This document shows positions 24,101-35,086 of a stretch of 64,000 nt of DNA, piece after piece. The notes below the pieces were generated by a model. It did no database searches. It was not told the DNA's origin and worked only from the letters and a program-made list of their open reading frames with translations. The stretch's first letter is position 1; each line of letters starts with the position of its first letter. The position numbers and the translations under genes are program-made. The stretch is from Rehmannia glutinosa (Eukaryota; Streptophyta; Magnoliopsida; Lamiales; Orobanchaceae): contig CM071936.1 of the NCBI GenBank assembly GCA_016081115.2, forward strand, positions 86,605,943 through 86,669,942, written 5' to 3'.

Positions 24101-24589
24101 TGAAAAGGTATAACCGAATGATGAATGACAACTTTGAAAAGGATTTACACCCGGATACAATTCTTGTTTGCCATCCTCAACCAACTTAAAGAATTTCTTG
24201 GCCTCTACATTGACAAAGCTCCTTGTTTCATCGTAGGAGTTACGTGAAAACTCGCCAACTAGATCCATGTGGGTGTCATATAACAAACTTTCTATGTTGT
24301 CATGCACGTCAACGTGTTATTATCGAACCACTCTCTATATTTGACATAGAGAATACGCCTTCTCCATTAAAATGCCATTCTTTAATTTACGAACCGATGC
24401 CATTGGCAATCAAGTGGTTATACACTTCGTCTCTATGATACCAAAAGCGATGATAACACTATTTACATGGGCAACTAATCTGATCTTCCTCACCCGAGTA
24501 CAAAAAAGCAAAATCCGATAGTTCTCCACCCTCTAGCGTACTCATTACTAGATCGCGAAATTGATCCAATCATTTGCTTCACTAGACAT
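21136..24589 (-). pseudogene. CACTA TNP2/tnpD-type transposase
   Basis: Minus strand. The ATG at 24589 (MSSEANDWINF) opens a transposase-associated domain with HRDEVYNHLIANGIG and WHFNGEG (to about 24360). Next come LHYRKIDACRNDCMLFWKDH (about 23960-23900), CHVCHAPRWK, and the TNP2 core: DGKAWKDFDS, ARLGLASDGFNPF, STWPVVLINYNLPPW (23670-23520). Then LTIFEVLYLLQNF (about 23100), HLDAMHIEKNIIDSVLGTLL (about 22950), LPIHLVNEVKLSGPLYGWWM with YPIERYLGKLKSYVRNR (22440-22330) and a C-terminal part WLSLGPCNVARRYVGYFVNG (about 21800). This enzyme cuts CACTA ends. Many stops and frameshifts make it inactive. Confidence 0.85.
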
Positions 24590-25899
24590 TATCCAACTTT
24601 GAATGACAAATAGACACCGAATCGAAAAACGACGAAAGATGAACCGATTAGGGGTGTGTGGTTGGGACCGCTCACGCCGCAAACAAAAATGAACTCGAAA
24701 AACAATGGAAGATGTCGATTAGGGGTGTGCAAATGGTAAAACTATACCATATCGTACGAATTTCGTAAACCAAAATTTCAAGACACCAAACCAAACCGTA
24801 TTATGTCGATGACAGTTCGGTTTTTACCGAAATATTGAATCAATTTTCATTAAAACCGAATATGTGAAAAGAAACGATTGGCATTAAAAAATCCCTTCTA
24901 ACCGAAATAATGAAATGGAAACTGGATTAAAAAGTCACATAAACCTGTTTTCCATTCTAATCACCTAAACTCAAGTTTCTAAATCAAAATTTAATTTAAA
25001 AACCAATTAACTAAAACCTGGAAGCATATATAGGTAGAGGCAACTACCAAGAGAAAATTACCGAGTTTTAGCGCGACATGGGCAAACGACTTGTTAGAGA
25101 GAATCGAGAGAATCTGGATTAGATGTTGGAGAACGCAGGGATGAGAGATTAAGCAATTGAGAATGAGAAATAGGAATATTTCAAAGTGAATTCGAAGTCT
25201 AACTCAAAACCTTGTTTCTTTGCTTTACAATAAAGAAAATAGAAAAAGTAACTTTTAAGGTTTTAATTTTAAACAATTGGTTTAACTCAAATCAAAACCT
25301 TGTTTTTCGCTTTACAATTAAGAAAATAGAAAAATAACTTTTGACGTTTTAATTTTGAACAATTGGTTAATATGAAACGAACCCTAAACTTTGATATATT
25401 TATATAAAATATTATTTAGAATTTACAATTTATAAATATCTTACTAGTCTATAGTACTTTTTAAAATTCATTTCTGTTTTACAAATAAAATGCACATATA
25501 TATATATATATAATTTCGGTATTCTAGATGCAAGATATAGTATACGCACAAAATTACAGTACCGTCGATTACACAAAGTTTTAAAACACTAAAACTGAAT
25601 ATCGAATCGTATCATCGGTTCGTATTCGCACGCATCAATTACTAGTATCGATATGGTTAGGCGATTTACCATGTTGTGCACACACCCTAATGCCGATGGT
25701 CGTGGCTATCGTTTCATATTTGAAAGTGAAAATGGGGGTAATGGCTAGAGACTAGAACAATATTTAATATTTTGTAATTATATTAAAATACTAAAAATTA
25801 AAATACAAAATATATGTAAAATTTGTCTACTATTTTATGCCAATATGTTATAGGGGTTGTTATCGTCTCCACCTTTTGTGATATTAATTAATGAAATAA
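24590..25899. other. Non-coding right part of the CACTA
   Basis: No coding sequence seen. A direct duplication of roughly 80 bp at about 25196-25363 has the shared phrases CAAAACCTTGTTT and TTTACAAT(A/T)AAGAAAATAGA. A short (TA)n run lies near 25495-25512. GTGTGCAAATGGT, ACCAAACCG and TTCGGT words in both orientations occur at 24720-24850 and 25560-25690. Confidence 0.6.
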
Positions 25900-26231
25900 A
25901 AATTAGCTTTATTAATTACAATGGTACAATTTTGTGCTACCAAAATGGAGCTAAAAAAGTGTTACCAATTACTTAAATAAAGTGTTACTAAAGTGTTCTT
26001 TAATTAAAGTGATACCTATTTGTGTTACAAGGAAATTAACAAAAAAAGTGTTACTTAAAAAGTGTTATTTATTTAAAACTGTTACATATAAGTGTTACAT
26101 ATTGATGAAGTGCTACAAAAGTGTTACATAAATATTATAAAGTAAAAGTGTTACAAATACGTGCTACATAAAGTACCTAATGTAAAAGTGCTCCAAATTT
26201 TGTGTTACCTAATGTCATTTATGGTGTAGTG
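25900..26231. repeat. Right subterminal and terminal repeats of the CACTA
   Basis: AAAGTGTTAC and AAGTGCTAC words repeat many times, the reverse complement of the left-end motif, ending in the terminal repeat that closes ATTTATGGTGTAGTG. Confidence 0.8.
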
Positions 26232-26234
26232 TGA

Positions 26235-29200
26235 CAATCCAATTGTATGTGTTTTGTCCTCTCATGGTTGCAAGCGTTTTGAGAGATGCAATATGCACTT
26301 TTGCTGTCAGTATAGACCAAAGCAGGCTGTTTGTGTGGGATTTGTATATCTTGGAGAAGGTAGGTAAGCCATTGTAGCTCGCAAGTGATTAGAGCAATAG
26401 CTCTATACTCAGCTTCTGCTGATGACCTGCTGATGGTAGGTTGCTTCTTGTCTTCCATGAGATCAATGAGTTGCCTAGAAACACTGCATAGCCACTGATG
26501 CTTCTTCTTGTATCCGGACATTTTGCCCAATCTGCATCAGTAAATCGTTTTAGATGTAAATCTGAATTAGAAGAGTAAAAAATACCTTTTCCTGGATTGT
26601 TTTTGATGTATCTCAACACCCTGTGAGCTGCTGTGAGATGTGCCACTGTTGGTTTAGACAAAAATTGACTTAAGGTGTGAATATTGTATGACAATTCAGG
26701 TCTGGTGATGGTCAAATATAACATTCTTCCAATGAGCCTTCTATAATGTGAAGGATCGAGTTAAAGGTGTGGAAGTTTGCTTCTTTGTTGGATCAAACTT
26801 TGAGTCCATTGGAGTAGAGCTTGGTTTGCAACCAAGAAGTCCTGTTTACGTAAGAAGATCCAGGGCATACTTTCTTTGACATAGATGAATTCCTTTTGAA
26901 GACCTTGCTATTTTAATACCCAAAATGTATTTGAGAGTACCAAGGTCTTTGATAGTGAACTGATCATCAAGATGTTGTTTAATGTGATTTATCTCATCCA
27001 TATTATTACCTGCCAAGATAATATCATCAACATAGACATATAATATAGTTATATGTTGAGAATTAGATTTTATAAATAGAGATGGATCAGATTTGGATTG
27101 CTTTGAAAACCATAGGTAAGTAAACAAGAAGTTAGCTTTTGAAACCATTGTCTAGAAGCTTGTTTAAGGCCATATAAACTTTTGATAAGTTTGCAAACCC
27201 TCTTATCATTCTCATGCACAATAGCCTGGTGGGGGAGCATATATACTTCTTCATTTAAGTCACCATGCAAGAAGGCATTGTTTACATCAAGTTGATGTAA
27301 AAACCATCCCAAGTCAGCTTCTCATCGCAATAATCAACCTTACAGCTTGTGATGTTAGCAACAGGAGAAAATGTATCAAAATAATCCATACCTTCTTCCC
27401 TGTGTGTAACCTTTTGCCACAAGCCTGCCTTATACATTTCTATAGAACCATCCGACTTGTATTTTACCTTGTATACCCACTTACAACCAATGCAATGTTG
27501 TTTGGTGGGAGTTCATCAAAAAGCCAGGTGTTGTTTTTCTCAAGGTTGTTAACTCGGCTTTCATAGCCTTGTTGCCATTCCAAACTTTTGATTGCTTGTG
27601 AATATGTTTTGGTTCAAGAACTACGATATGTTAGTTTCAGTAAACACTCTATGGTCATGTGAGATAGTCATTGTCAACGAGATAAAGAATTACGAGATGC
27701 TATATTGCTTCCCGGTTGAAGCATACTTTGTGTTGAGGATTGTAGTGAAGAAGGTAAAACACAATCATAGATTTGAAGATAAGTAGGTGTAGTTCTGCTT
27801 TTTCTAGTTGATTTCCTTATAACGGGAGAAGAGAAAGGCTAGAGTTATCCGAGGGACTAGAAATATGATTTTCGAAGTCCTGTGAGGACTAGAAACATGA
27901 TTTTTAGAAGTCCGTGAGGGACTAGAAATATGATTTTCGAAGTATCCGAGGGACTAGGAATGTTGTTTTCATGTATATTTGAGGGACTAGAAATATAATT
28001 TTCAGAATATTGGGTAAATTTTCTTGAACTAATGGAGCAAATGTCAAAAATTGCATTCTCTGCGTTAATAAACATAGGAATATTAGTATCGTGCACAAAA
28101 ATGTTAGATTTACGAGAAGAAACATCGGCGATAAGGGAAAACATCTTCACAAAATTGAACATGTCAAGATATAACCATCTTTTAGTTAATAAGATCATAC
28201 AATTTATAACCTTTTGAACGAATAGGATATCCTAGAAAAATACACTTAGAGGACCTTGGTTCAAATTTATTCCTGTTGGCGCTTAATGTAGAAACATATG
28301 CTAGACAACCAAAAATTTTGAAATGAGAGTAGTCCGGTTTTTATTAAATAACACTTCAAAAGGAGATTTGTTATGAAGAACGGGGTGGGAAGTCTATTTA
28401 TAATATGAGCAAGATCATCACACACTCATCCCAAAAGAAAAGAGGAACTTTTGATTTGAAAATAATAAGGCTCTAGCAATTTGAAGCAAATGTTGGTGTT
28501 TTCTTTCTACCAAGCCATTTTGTTGTGGGGTTTCAACACAACTTGTTTGATGTAAAATGCCATTTGAAGAGTAAAAATCGAAAAGAAGAAATTCATCCCA
28601 TTGTCGGATCTAATAATCTTTATTTTTCTTTGTTAAACCGAGTATGTACCATATTTAGAAAGGATTGAAGACTATTTCTTGTGTCTCGATTTGTTTTTCA
28701 ACATATAAATCCAAGTGCACCGAGAAAAATCATCAACAATTGTAAGAAAATATTTAGAACCACTATGAGATGTAGTAGAAAATGGACCCCATAAATCGCA
28801 ATGAATGGGCTCGAAGGAAGAGTTGAAACCGAAACACTTTTATTAAATGGCAACTTTCTCTGTTTGGCAAAATGACAAATATCACAAGCCTTAAAATCAT
28901 GTACAACGAAGAAGAAAGATGTGGTAATGTTGCTAGAGTTTTAGCGAGAAGTATGTCCAAGTCGGCATGCCAAAGTATAGAATCGAAATGTTTACGATGT
29001 AACTCGTCTTTACTGAAGCATTAAAAGGAAATTTAAAATGATATAGACCATCCTTTTGCTCAAAGACATCCAATCATCTTGAGGTTGTTCATATCCTGCA
29101 AGAAACAATGTGAAGACAAGAAATGCAAAACACAATTGGAGGATTTTGCTAGTTGTGAGACAGAGATAAGATTGAAAGCAAAAGTTGGTACACACAAAAC

Positions 29201-30484
29201 TTTGTGTAACTTTAAATTCTCGATTAATGAGATTGTGCCAATATGAGTAGTCAGAGCAATATTTCCATTTGGTAAGTGTCTTGGTATAGAAACAGTGTAG
29301 GGGGACTTGAAAATAAGGATTGATCACATATCATGTGATCGATTGCACTTTTTGTCAAGTATCCATTTATGATGAATCAAAGAATTACTAGAAATGCTAC
29401 CTGCAAAAGTAGAAGTTGTGTGAGATCGAGGAATGGTCATTCTTTGCAGAGTGCACAACTTCAATTGTTGGCTTGATGAGACTTTGCAAAAACCAAAAAT
29501 TGCTCCAAATTTCTTTGGATATCGAGAGGATTATCCACAGAGCATTCTTTCGAGGAGGCGCTTCGAGTTTGTGGCGGATTAGCAGCAGGATCTTTTGCCA
29601 TCCTATGACCCTTAGGCCCTTTCCAACTAGGAGGATAGCCTATTAATTGGAAACACTTGTCTATAGTGTGCCCAGTGTAGCCACAATGTGAACATCTTGG
29701 CTTCTTCTTGTCTTTGGATTGAAATTTTGAAAAATTTTGTTGTCTTGCCATCATTGCTACCGACTCAATGGGATTGGAACAAGAATTGACAGAAAGATTA
29801 TCCAATCCCCTTTGGGATTCTTCTTGAAGCAATAGAGAATAAACTCTTGGCGGTGAAAGGTAATGGAGAATTCATTAAGTAATCGGCTCCTTAATTGAGC
29901 ATAAGATTCATGTAACCCCACAAGAAATTTTATGACATAGTCATTTTGTTGGGTTACGACCATTTGAGCAAAGAATGTTACATGAACAAGATCCACAAGA
30001 ACACTTCATAATGGGCCTATGATTTATATATTCATCCCATAGTCCTTTAAATTGGTTGTAGTAAACAAATTGAATTGGAACCTTGTGTAATAGAACTCAA
30101 AGACTTCTCAAGATGAAAGACTCTAGGACCGTCACTACGAGCATACCGCACCTTCAATTCATCCCAAACCTCTCGGGCAGTGGTGAAGTATAGAAGACTC
30201 TGTCGGATATCTTTGCAAATTGAGTTCAATAGCCAAGATAATACCAAATTATTCGCCCGCTGCCATGAATTATAGAGATTGACAGAAATGGAGGGAGGCA
30301 CGAATAGAACCATCGATGAAACCACTCTTATTCTTGACATTCAACGCCATAGAGACTGCCGATTCCAAGAAATATAATTTTCTCCGGTGAAAGGCTCGTA
30401 AACTATTATTGCACCGGGGTTGTCACTTGGATGTAAGTAGTATGGTGATGAAGGATCATCAGTCTGGTATGTTGCAGCAGCCAT
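26235..30484 (-). pseudogene. Copia gag-pol polyprotein, main part (frameshifted)
   Basis: Minus strand from ATG at 30484 (MAAATYQTDDPSSPYYLHPS). Gag with REVWDELKVRYARSDG (about 30160) ends in a zinc knuckle CSHCGYTGHTIDKC (about 29700-29660) followed by LIGYPPSW. Pre-integrase and integrase pieces span about 29330-28100. Reverse transcriptase has LDVNNAFLHGDLNEEVYM (27290-27240), CKLIKSLYGLKQASRQW and the catalytic box LYVYVDDIILAG (about 27045-27010). RNase H has TRPELSYNIHTLSQF, DADWAKCPDTRRSISGY and SSAEAEYRAIA (26700-26400). It ends at the CACTA. Frame changes occur in gag, integrase and elsewhere; RT and RNase H are the best preserved parts. Confidence 0.85.
27851..28013 (-). repeat. 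32-33-bp minisatellite in the copia hinge between integrase and RT
   Basis: Five units start GAGGGACTAGAAATATGA or close variants at 27851, 27884, 27916, 27948 and 27981. The period is 32-33 bases, close to an 11-residue protein repeat in the linker between integrase and reverse transcriptase. Two units are one base short, which breaks the frame. Confidence 0.8.
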
Positions 30485-30618
30485 GGCAATGGATTGACAG
30501 CAATTTGGCGTTCAAGAAGTGAAAAAAATTGCAGAAAAAAAACAACAGAGTAATGGTAATGACAGATTGTGTATAGAAATCTCAAGAAATTGATGAATCG
30601 GAAGCGAAATTAGAATTT

Positions 30619-30630
30619 CTCTTGATACCA
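30619..30630 (-). other. Primer-binding site of the copia element (tRNA-iMet type)
   Basis: On the minus strand TGGTATCAAGAG directly follows the end of the 5' LTR (TTATCAACA). It matches the initiator-tRNA-Met complement TGGTATCAGAGC except near its end. Confidence 0.85.
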
Positions 30631-30859
30631 TGTTGATAATATGAGCCAGAAATCAAGAAGATGAAGAATTGATTTATTGATCAACTGAATAGAGAAAGTT
30701 AATTGATAAAGTCTGGAAATACAAATATATAGAGCTACAGTGTTAACTAACTTAACCGTTTGAACTAACCTAACATAACTAATGAAACAGTAATTTAAAT
30801 GAAATGTAAATTTACATGAAATGAAATTACATTTGTTTTGGTTTATCAATATCTTGACA
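30631..30859 (-). repeat. 5' LTR of the copia element in the SKIP-like sequence
   Basis: 229 bp, the same length as the left LTR. It is followed on the right by the target duplication GAGAG and the resumed SKIP-like frame. Confidence 0.95.
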
Positions 30860-30864
30860 GAGAG

Positions 30865-31905
30865 AATTATCCGAGTAGTGGAGACGCCAATGGATATTTT
30901 AAAACCTCCTAAGTTTAAGCACAAGAGAGTTCCAAAAGCTTCCGATTCTCCACCCATGCCGGTTATGCGTTCTTCACCTCGCCCGGTGACGGTAAAGGAC
31001 CAACAAGATTGGAAAATCCCAGCATGTGTTTCTAATTGGAAGAATCCAAAAGGGTATATAATACCGCTACAACAAGGTTTGTGTGCTAATAATGGTGGGG
31101 TGCTTCAGGAGGTTCAGATTAATGATAATCTTTCTAAACTCTCAGAGGCTTTATACGTTGCGGAAGAGAAAGCTAGAGAGGCTGTTGTATTAAGGTTGAA
31201 GGTTCAGAAGGAGAGGATGATGAAAGAGAAGGAGAAGAATGAGATGGAACTACGAGATTTGGCCCGAAAGGCGAGATTAGAGAAAACTGGTGTTGCTCAA
31301 AATAATAGTGATATGAAAGTAGAAGAAACAGAGGAAATGTCTTACAGATATAAAATCCGTGAGGAGCGGCGAAAAAGAGAGGAATAGGGCGAAAAATGGT
31401 GCAGCGAGCAAGAAAACCAAGATTTCAAGGGATCGAGATCGTGATGTCAGCGAGAATATTGCTCTTGGGATGGCCACCGTTGGAAGAAGAGGGGTTGAGG
31501 TTATGTATGATGAGAGGTTGTTTAATCAAGAGAAAGGGATGGATTCTGGTTTTGCCGCTGAAGATTTATATAACATATACGACAAGGGCTTATTTACTAC
31601 TCAATCTAGTATGAGTACTCTGTACAAGCCAAAGAAAGATATGGATGATCATGAGATGTATGGTGGTGCAGATGAGCAGCTGGAGAAGTTGGGGAAAACC
31701 GACCGGTTTAAGCCTGTTAGGGTGTTTGAGGGTACAACTGAGAGGTCTGATCCTAGAGAAAGGCCTGTTGGGTTTGAGAAAGACGAGAAAACTAAAGACG
31801 ATATATTTAGTTTGGATAAGTTCTTGACAGATTTGAGGACAGGTAAGAAAAACAATTGATAAAGTTTGGAGTGGAGGTGCCTTGAAGGCTAGTGCAGATG
31901 GATTC
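30865..31905 (+). pseudogene. SNW/SKIP-domain pseudogene, 3' fragment
   Basis: This continues the sequence broken at 16248. Conserved SKIP text: KPPKFKHKRVPKAS, VTVKDQQDWKIPACVSNWKN (the SNW signature), PKGYIIPL, LSKLSEALYVAEEKAREAV (30880-31190). After an early frameshift near 31375-31385 comes SKKTKISRDRDRDVSENIAL, then MDSGFAAEDLYNIYDKGLF and STLYKPKKD (to about 31640). A second frameshift near 31850 precedes the conserved tail SGGALKAS, ending at about 31902. The Arg/Glu-rich middle is shorter than in normal plant SKIP. Intact SKIP acts in the nucleus in splicing and clock or stress gene expression. This copy lacks the N-terminus and has at least two frame breaks besides the insertion. 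Confidence 0.85.
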
Positions 31906-33792
31906 TGAGTTATTAGGTTAGATTTGGAATGTTGCCTATGAAATATTGGGGTTTTTGAGTTTGCCTTTGCTTCCTTTTTTAGCTCTTAATGTACAAATAT
32001 GTGTTATTTGATTTTTCGCTGGCTTAGTTTTGAACTCAGAGTTGAATTCTAAATTGCACAATGTTATGTTGCCAGTTTAGTACTAAGGTTGAATCCCTAC
32101 ATTAATTGCAGTATGTTCTGCTGTCATTTGTGTTATGACATTGTTATAGAGTTATGGAGAAGTTTGTGCTTGGTAAGCATTGACCATTTTATGTTAGTCA
32201 TCAATTCTTGCTATTATTAACATACTCATTCCTAGTGCATCCTTTTGGTGAAAAATGTTTTGATCAAATTATCCAAGAATATGAGCCCTGTTCATCATGT
32301 AATACGTAACATTTGAGAGTATTGTGTTTGATTTTTGTTGTGTTGTGCCACAATTACTTTGAAGGGGATGTGCCTTTTTATTCTACAGCCTATATATGAT
32401 TAAACTTGACTGCTTTCGTCGTTTTAAAATTGATTGACCTCCGTTTCTTCGTGTCGTCGGGCTGAACCTAACCTATTCGATTGCTTTTCTTTTAACGTTT
32501 TATGTTTACCTAAATCCAGATATCTCCGTTCCTGTTTTAAGTTTGCATGCACTTAGCTTTCTTGATAAATAGTACTTGTTTTCTCATACTGAGAACAAAT
32601 AAAGAACTCAACTTCTGTAATCAAGCGAAGCCGTGTGGGGACACTAATACAGATCCATTCGTAGTCTAGCACAAGCACAAATTTAGTTACGATTCATGTT
32701 CAACTCCTCAACAACTTGTACTCAAACTAGGTGAATTATCAAATGTGCTTCAAGATATTTCGGTATTTGTTTTTCACTCTGAGATGAAATTTGTCGCAAG
32801 TGTACATTCTTGCAAGTTTGATTAATTCCCATCTATCAGGTATACAATGAACAACAGAAAAAGGGTAGAATTGAATGAACGCCTTGGCTTGGCTTATGAA
32901 TGCTGAATTCCAGTATTCAGATATCATGAAAACATGGTCATTGTACTGTAATTCTATGTGCATTTGATTTTTGCATGTCTGTTAATGTCCAAATTTTGAG
33001 TGGGGAGATCACAATACTGGTAACTTGTGTATGGGTCAGAATAATATATCCACCATTGCAAGGTGTAAAGTGGTAAAGTTCTTAGTAGGGTAATGTTCAA
33101 CGGAAAGATCTTCATGAAATATTCAACATTACTTAAAAACGGTAAATTACAAAAACTATCCTTATGTTCAGCATAATTACAAAAAAACCAATTATCTTTG
33201 AATATTACAAATACACGGTATATACACCTTAAGATATTGGAAACACTTCGTTAGGTTTGTATTTGTTTAACAAATACCCAATTTTTCTTGAAGGTGCAAT
33301 ATGTGAAATAGAAACAAATGTCAATAGTGTATTAGTATATTTGAAAGAAAGTTGGTCTTTTTGTAATTACATTTAATTCAAGGGTATTTTTGTAAATAAC
33401 CTTTATTCAAAAGAGAAATCGTTTATGGATTAAAAAGACTTCAACTTAACTTCTAGTATAAGTCCAACTCATTTGCCACAAATGTCTGTTTTCCTTTTTT
33501 TCTTTTATTTAGGATGAAATAAATTAAAATTGCTTCAGCATTCTTTGGATGCATATTATACTTTAGGGCGTAATCTCTTCAGCATTCACATATATAACTA
33601 AGACTTTTTGATTTTAAACAATATAAACTGGGATTTCCATTTTAAAGGAAAAAATGGAGTACGACTTTAAATGAGAAATGCGTAAACCTTCATCCCATGA
33701 GCAATTTTCAGCTATGTTATAAGGGAACTCAGATTTCATATGATGAAAGGCTGCAATGGTTTTATAATAAAATTTGATTTTTACATTATTTA
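31906..33792. other. Intergenic DNA
   Basis: This would be the 3' flank of the SKIP-like sequence. It is AT-rich, has no protein domain or structured repeat that I can support, and contains only short chance reading frames. Confidence 0.5.
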
Positions 33793-35086
33793 ATGGATAG
33801 TTGTTTCGTTTTACAAATCGACCTCCTAAAATTATTTTAGTTTATAATCATCAAAATGGGAAGTTTGTTATATAAATGTTTTTATCGTAATTTTGATTAT
33901 TTTATTTAACTGAGTTTTTCACCAAAAAAATGTCTCCAAATGTTGTCAAAATACTCCTAATCGATTTAAATTATTCTTACTAATTTTTCGGTGTATTTCT
34001 TGAAGTTTATTTTTGACAAAAATTGGACAACACTCCTATTTCGAGGCAACTTTGTGCTGAATACTTGAAGTGAAACATAATGGATTCAGAAATTTTTTTG
34101 AAGTGGTCGACCGGTCGACCTTGAAGTCGACTCAATGCAATCGTATCAAATTGTTGCAATCTTCTCTGTTTCAATTTTCAAAGGGTGGACCCGTCCAACC
34201 AAGGGGCCACGGCCGAACAGTGGTCGACCAGGTCAAGACCCCGGACCGTCCAACAATGTGAAATTTTAATGTACAATTTGAATTTTTTTCATTTGAGGTC
34301 AACCGCTTCGACCTAAGATTTTATCGAAAGAAGCAAGCTATCATTGCACATCGGACATTTTTTCATGATTTTAAGGGATTGATTACTAAGAGCTATATTC
34401 TCCATTTGATTTGCATTTTTTACTGATTTCAATCTTCAAGGGAGGAGCCTATGGTGAAAATCAAATTCAAGACATCTCCTATAAATAGATGAAGGATTGA
34501 AGCAACAAGATACAACAACACAAGCAATACAAACACAATCAAACTTCTTGTTCTTCACTTTCATATTCTTGTTATATTAGCCTAAGTCTTTCACTTGCAC
34601 ATCTTGAGTACTAGGTTTGATTCTTGATTACACTTGCACTTCAAAGTTGTATACTTCATTTGAGTTGTAATCTTGAATTGTTTTCAATCATCCAAAACAA
34701 GACATCCTTGTTAGTGTTCTTGTGGTAAGAGCACACTTGGGTGATTTTAGGTGTTGAAGACGTGGTACTCTTTATTGGTGTAAGAAAATTGTGGTAATCT
34801 TCATAGATGGTGTTGTAAGAAGAGTGAAGTGCTCTTCAAGGTTAAGGTTGTAATAGTTTGGTATCTATTAATAAATCTTTTTCCTTTTTCGAAATCCATT
34901 CCGGACATACCGGGGTGGTAGAAGATTAGGCCCTAGGTGGGTTGAACTTCTATAAATCATCGTGTGTTGTTTATATTTCCGCACTTTCATTTTGGTCATC
35001 ATTCTCATATTCGAAAAAGAGGGCGAAAATCGGAAAATCGGGATAATCTATTCACCCTCTAGATTATCGTAGCCACTGGACTAACA
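33793..35086 (+). mobile_element. 3' remnant of a SIRE/Maximus-like copia element (tail plus LTR)
   Basis: 33793-33867 matches the sequence just before the 3' LTR of the element at 52228-60982 (TTTCGTTTTACAAATCGACC against TTTCGTTTTCAAAATCGACC). An LTR follows at about 33868-35086 from TGTTATATAAATG to CCACTGGACTAACA. It carries GGTCGACCGGTCGACC-type words (34100-34130) and a TATA box (TATAAATA, 34480-34487). The rest of the element is absent on the left. On the right it abuts LINE sequence. Confidence 0.75.

Larger units (their letters stand above)
16643..26231 (-). mobile_element. CACTA (En/Spm) DNA transposon, nested in the copia element
   Basis: The ends are CACTACGCCATAAATTGCAT and, on the reverse strand, CACTACACCATAAATGACAT, about 30 bp of inverted repeat with three mismatches. 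Both are flanked by the 3-bp target duplication TGA (16640-16642, 26232-26234). Subterminal regions are full of GTAACACTTTT-type words. Inside, on the minus strand, are remains of a TNP2/tnpD-type transposase (21136-24589) and a tnpA/Transposase_24-type gene (17405-19620). Length is 9,589 bp. Both genes are broken, so this is a defective copy that must have been moved by an active relative. Confidence 0.93.
16249..30859 (-). mobile_element. Ty1/copia LTR retrotransposon inserted in the SKIP-like sequence, itself carrying a CACTA insertion
   Basis: 229-bp LTRs lie at 16249-16477 and 30631-30859, starting TG and ending CA, flanked by the 5-bp target duplication GAGAG (16244-16248, 30860-30864). 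Orientation is minus: the primer-binding site TGGTATCAAGAG adjoins the right LTR and a G-rich tract adjoins the left LTR. By my alignment the LTRs differ at five positions, all transitions (about 98% identity), so the insertion is fairly young. Without the 9.6-kb CACTA the element is about 5.0 kb, with gag, protease, integrase, RT and RNase H in copia order. Several frames are broken, so it probably moved with help from another copy. Confidence 0.92.

Noticed and set aside
27851..28013. Regularly spaced repeats that superficially resemble a CRISPR array.
   Set aside because: Units are contiguous with no unique spacers, inside a plant retrotransposon frame, so it is a minisatellite.
16264..30957. 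Two nearly identical predicted peptides at 16264-16611 and 30610-30957 that could be taken for a gene family.
   Set aside because: They are translations of the two 229-bp LTRs of the same copia element.
16049..31905. The possibility that the SKIP-like sequence is a live gene with the retrotransposon spliced out as a giant intron.
   Set aside because: The junction is a target-site duplication without splice signals, and separate frameshifts near 31380 and 31850 plus a missing N-terminus make a functional product unlikely.
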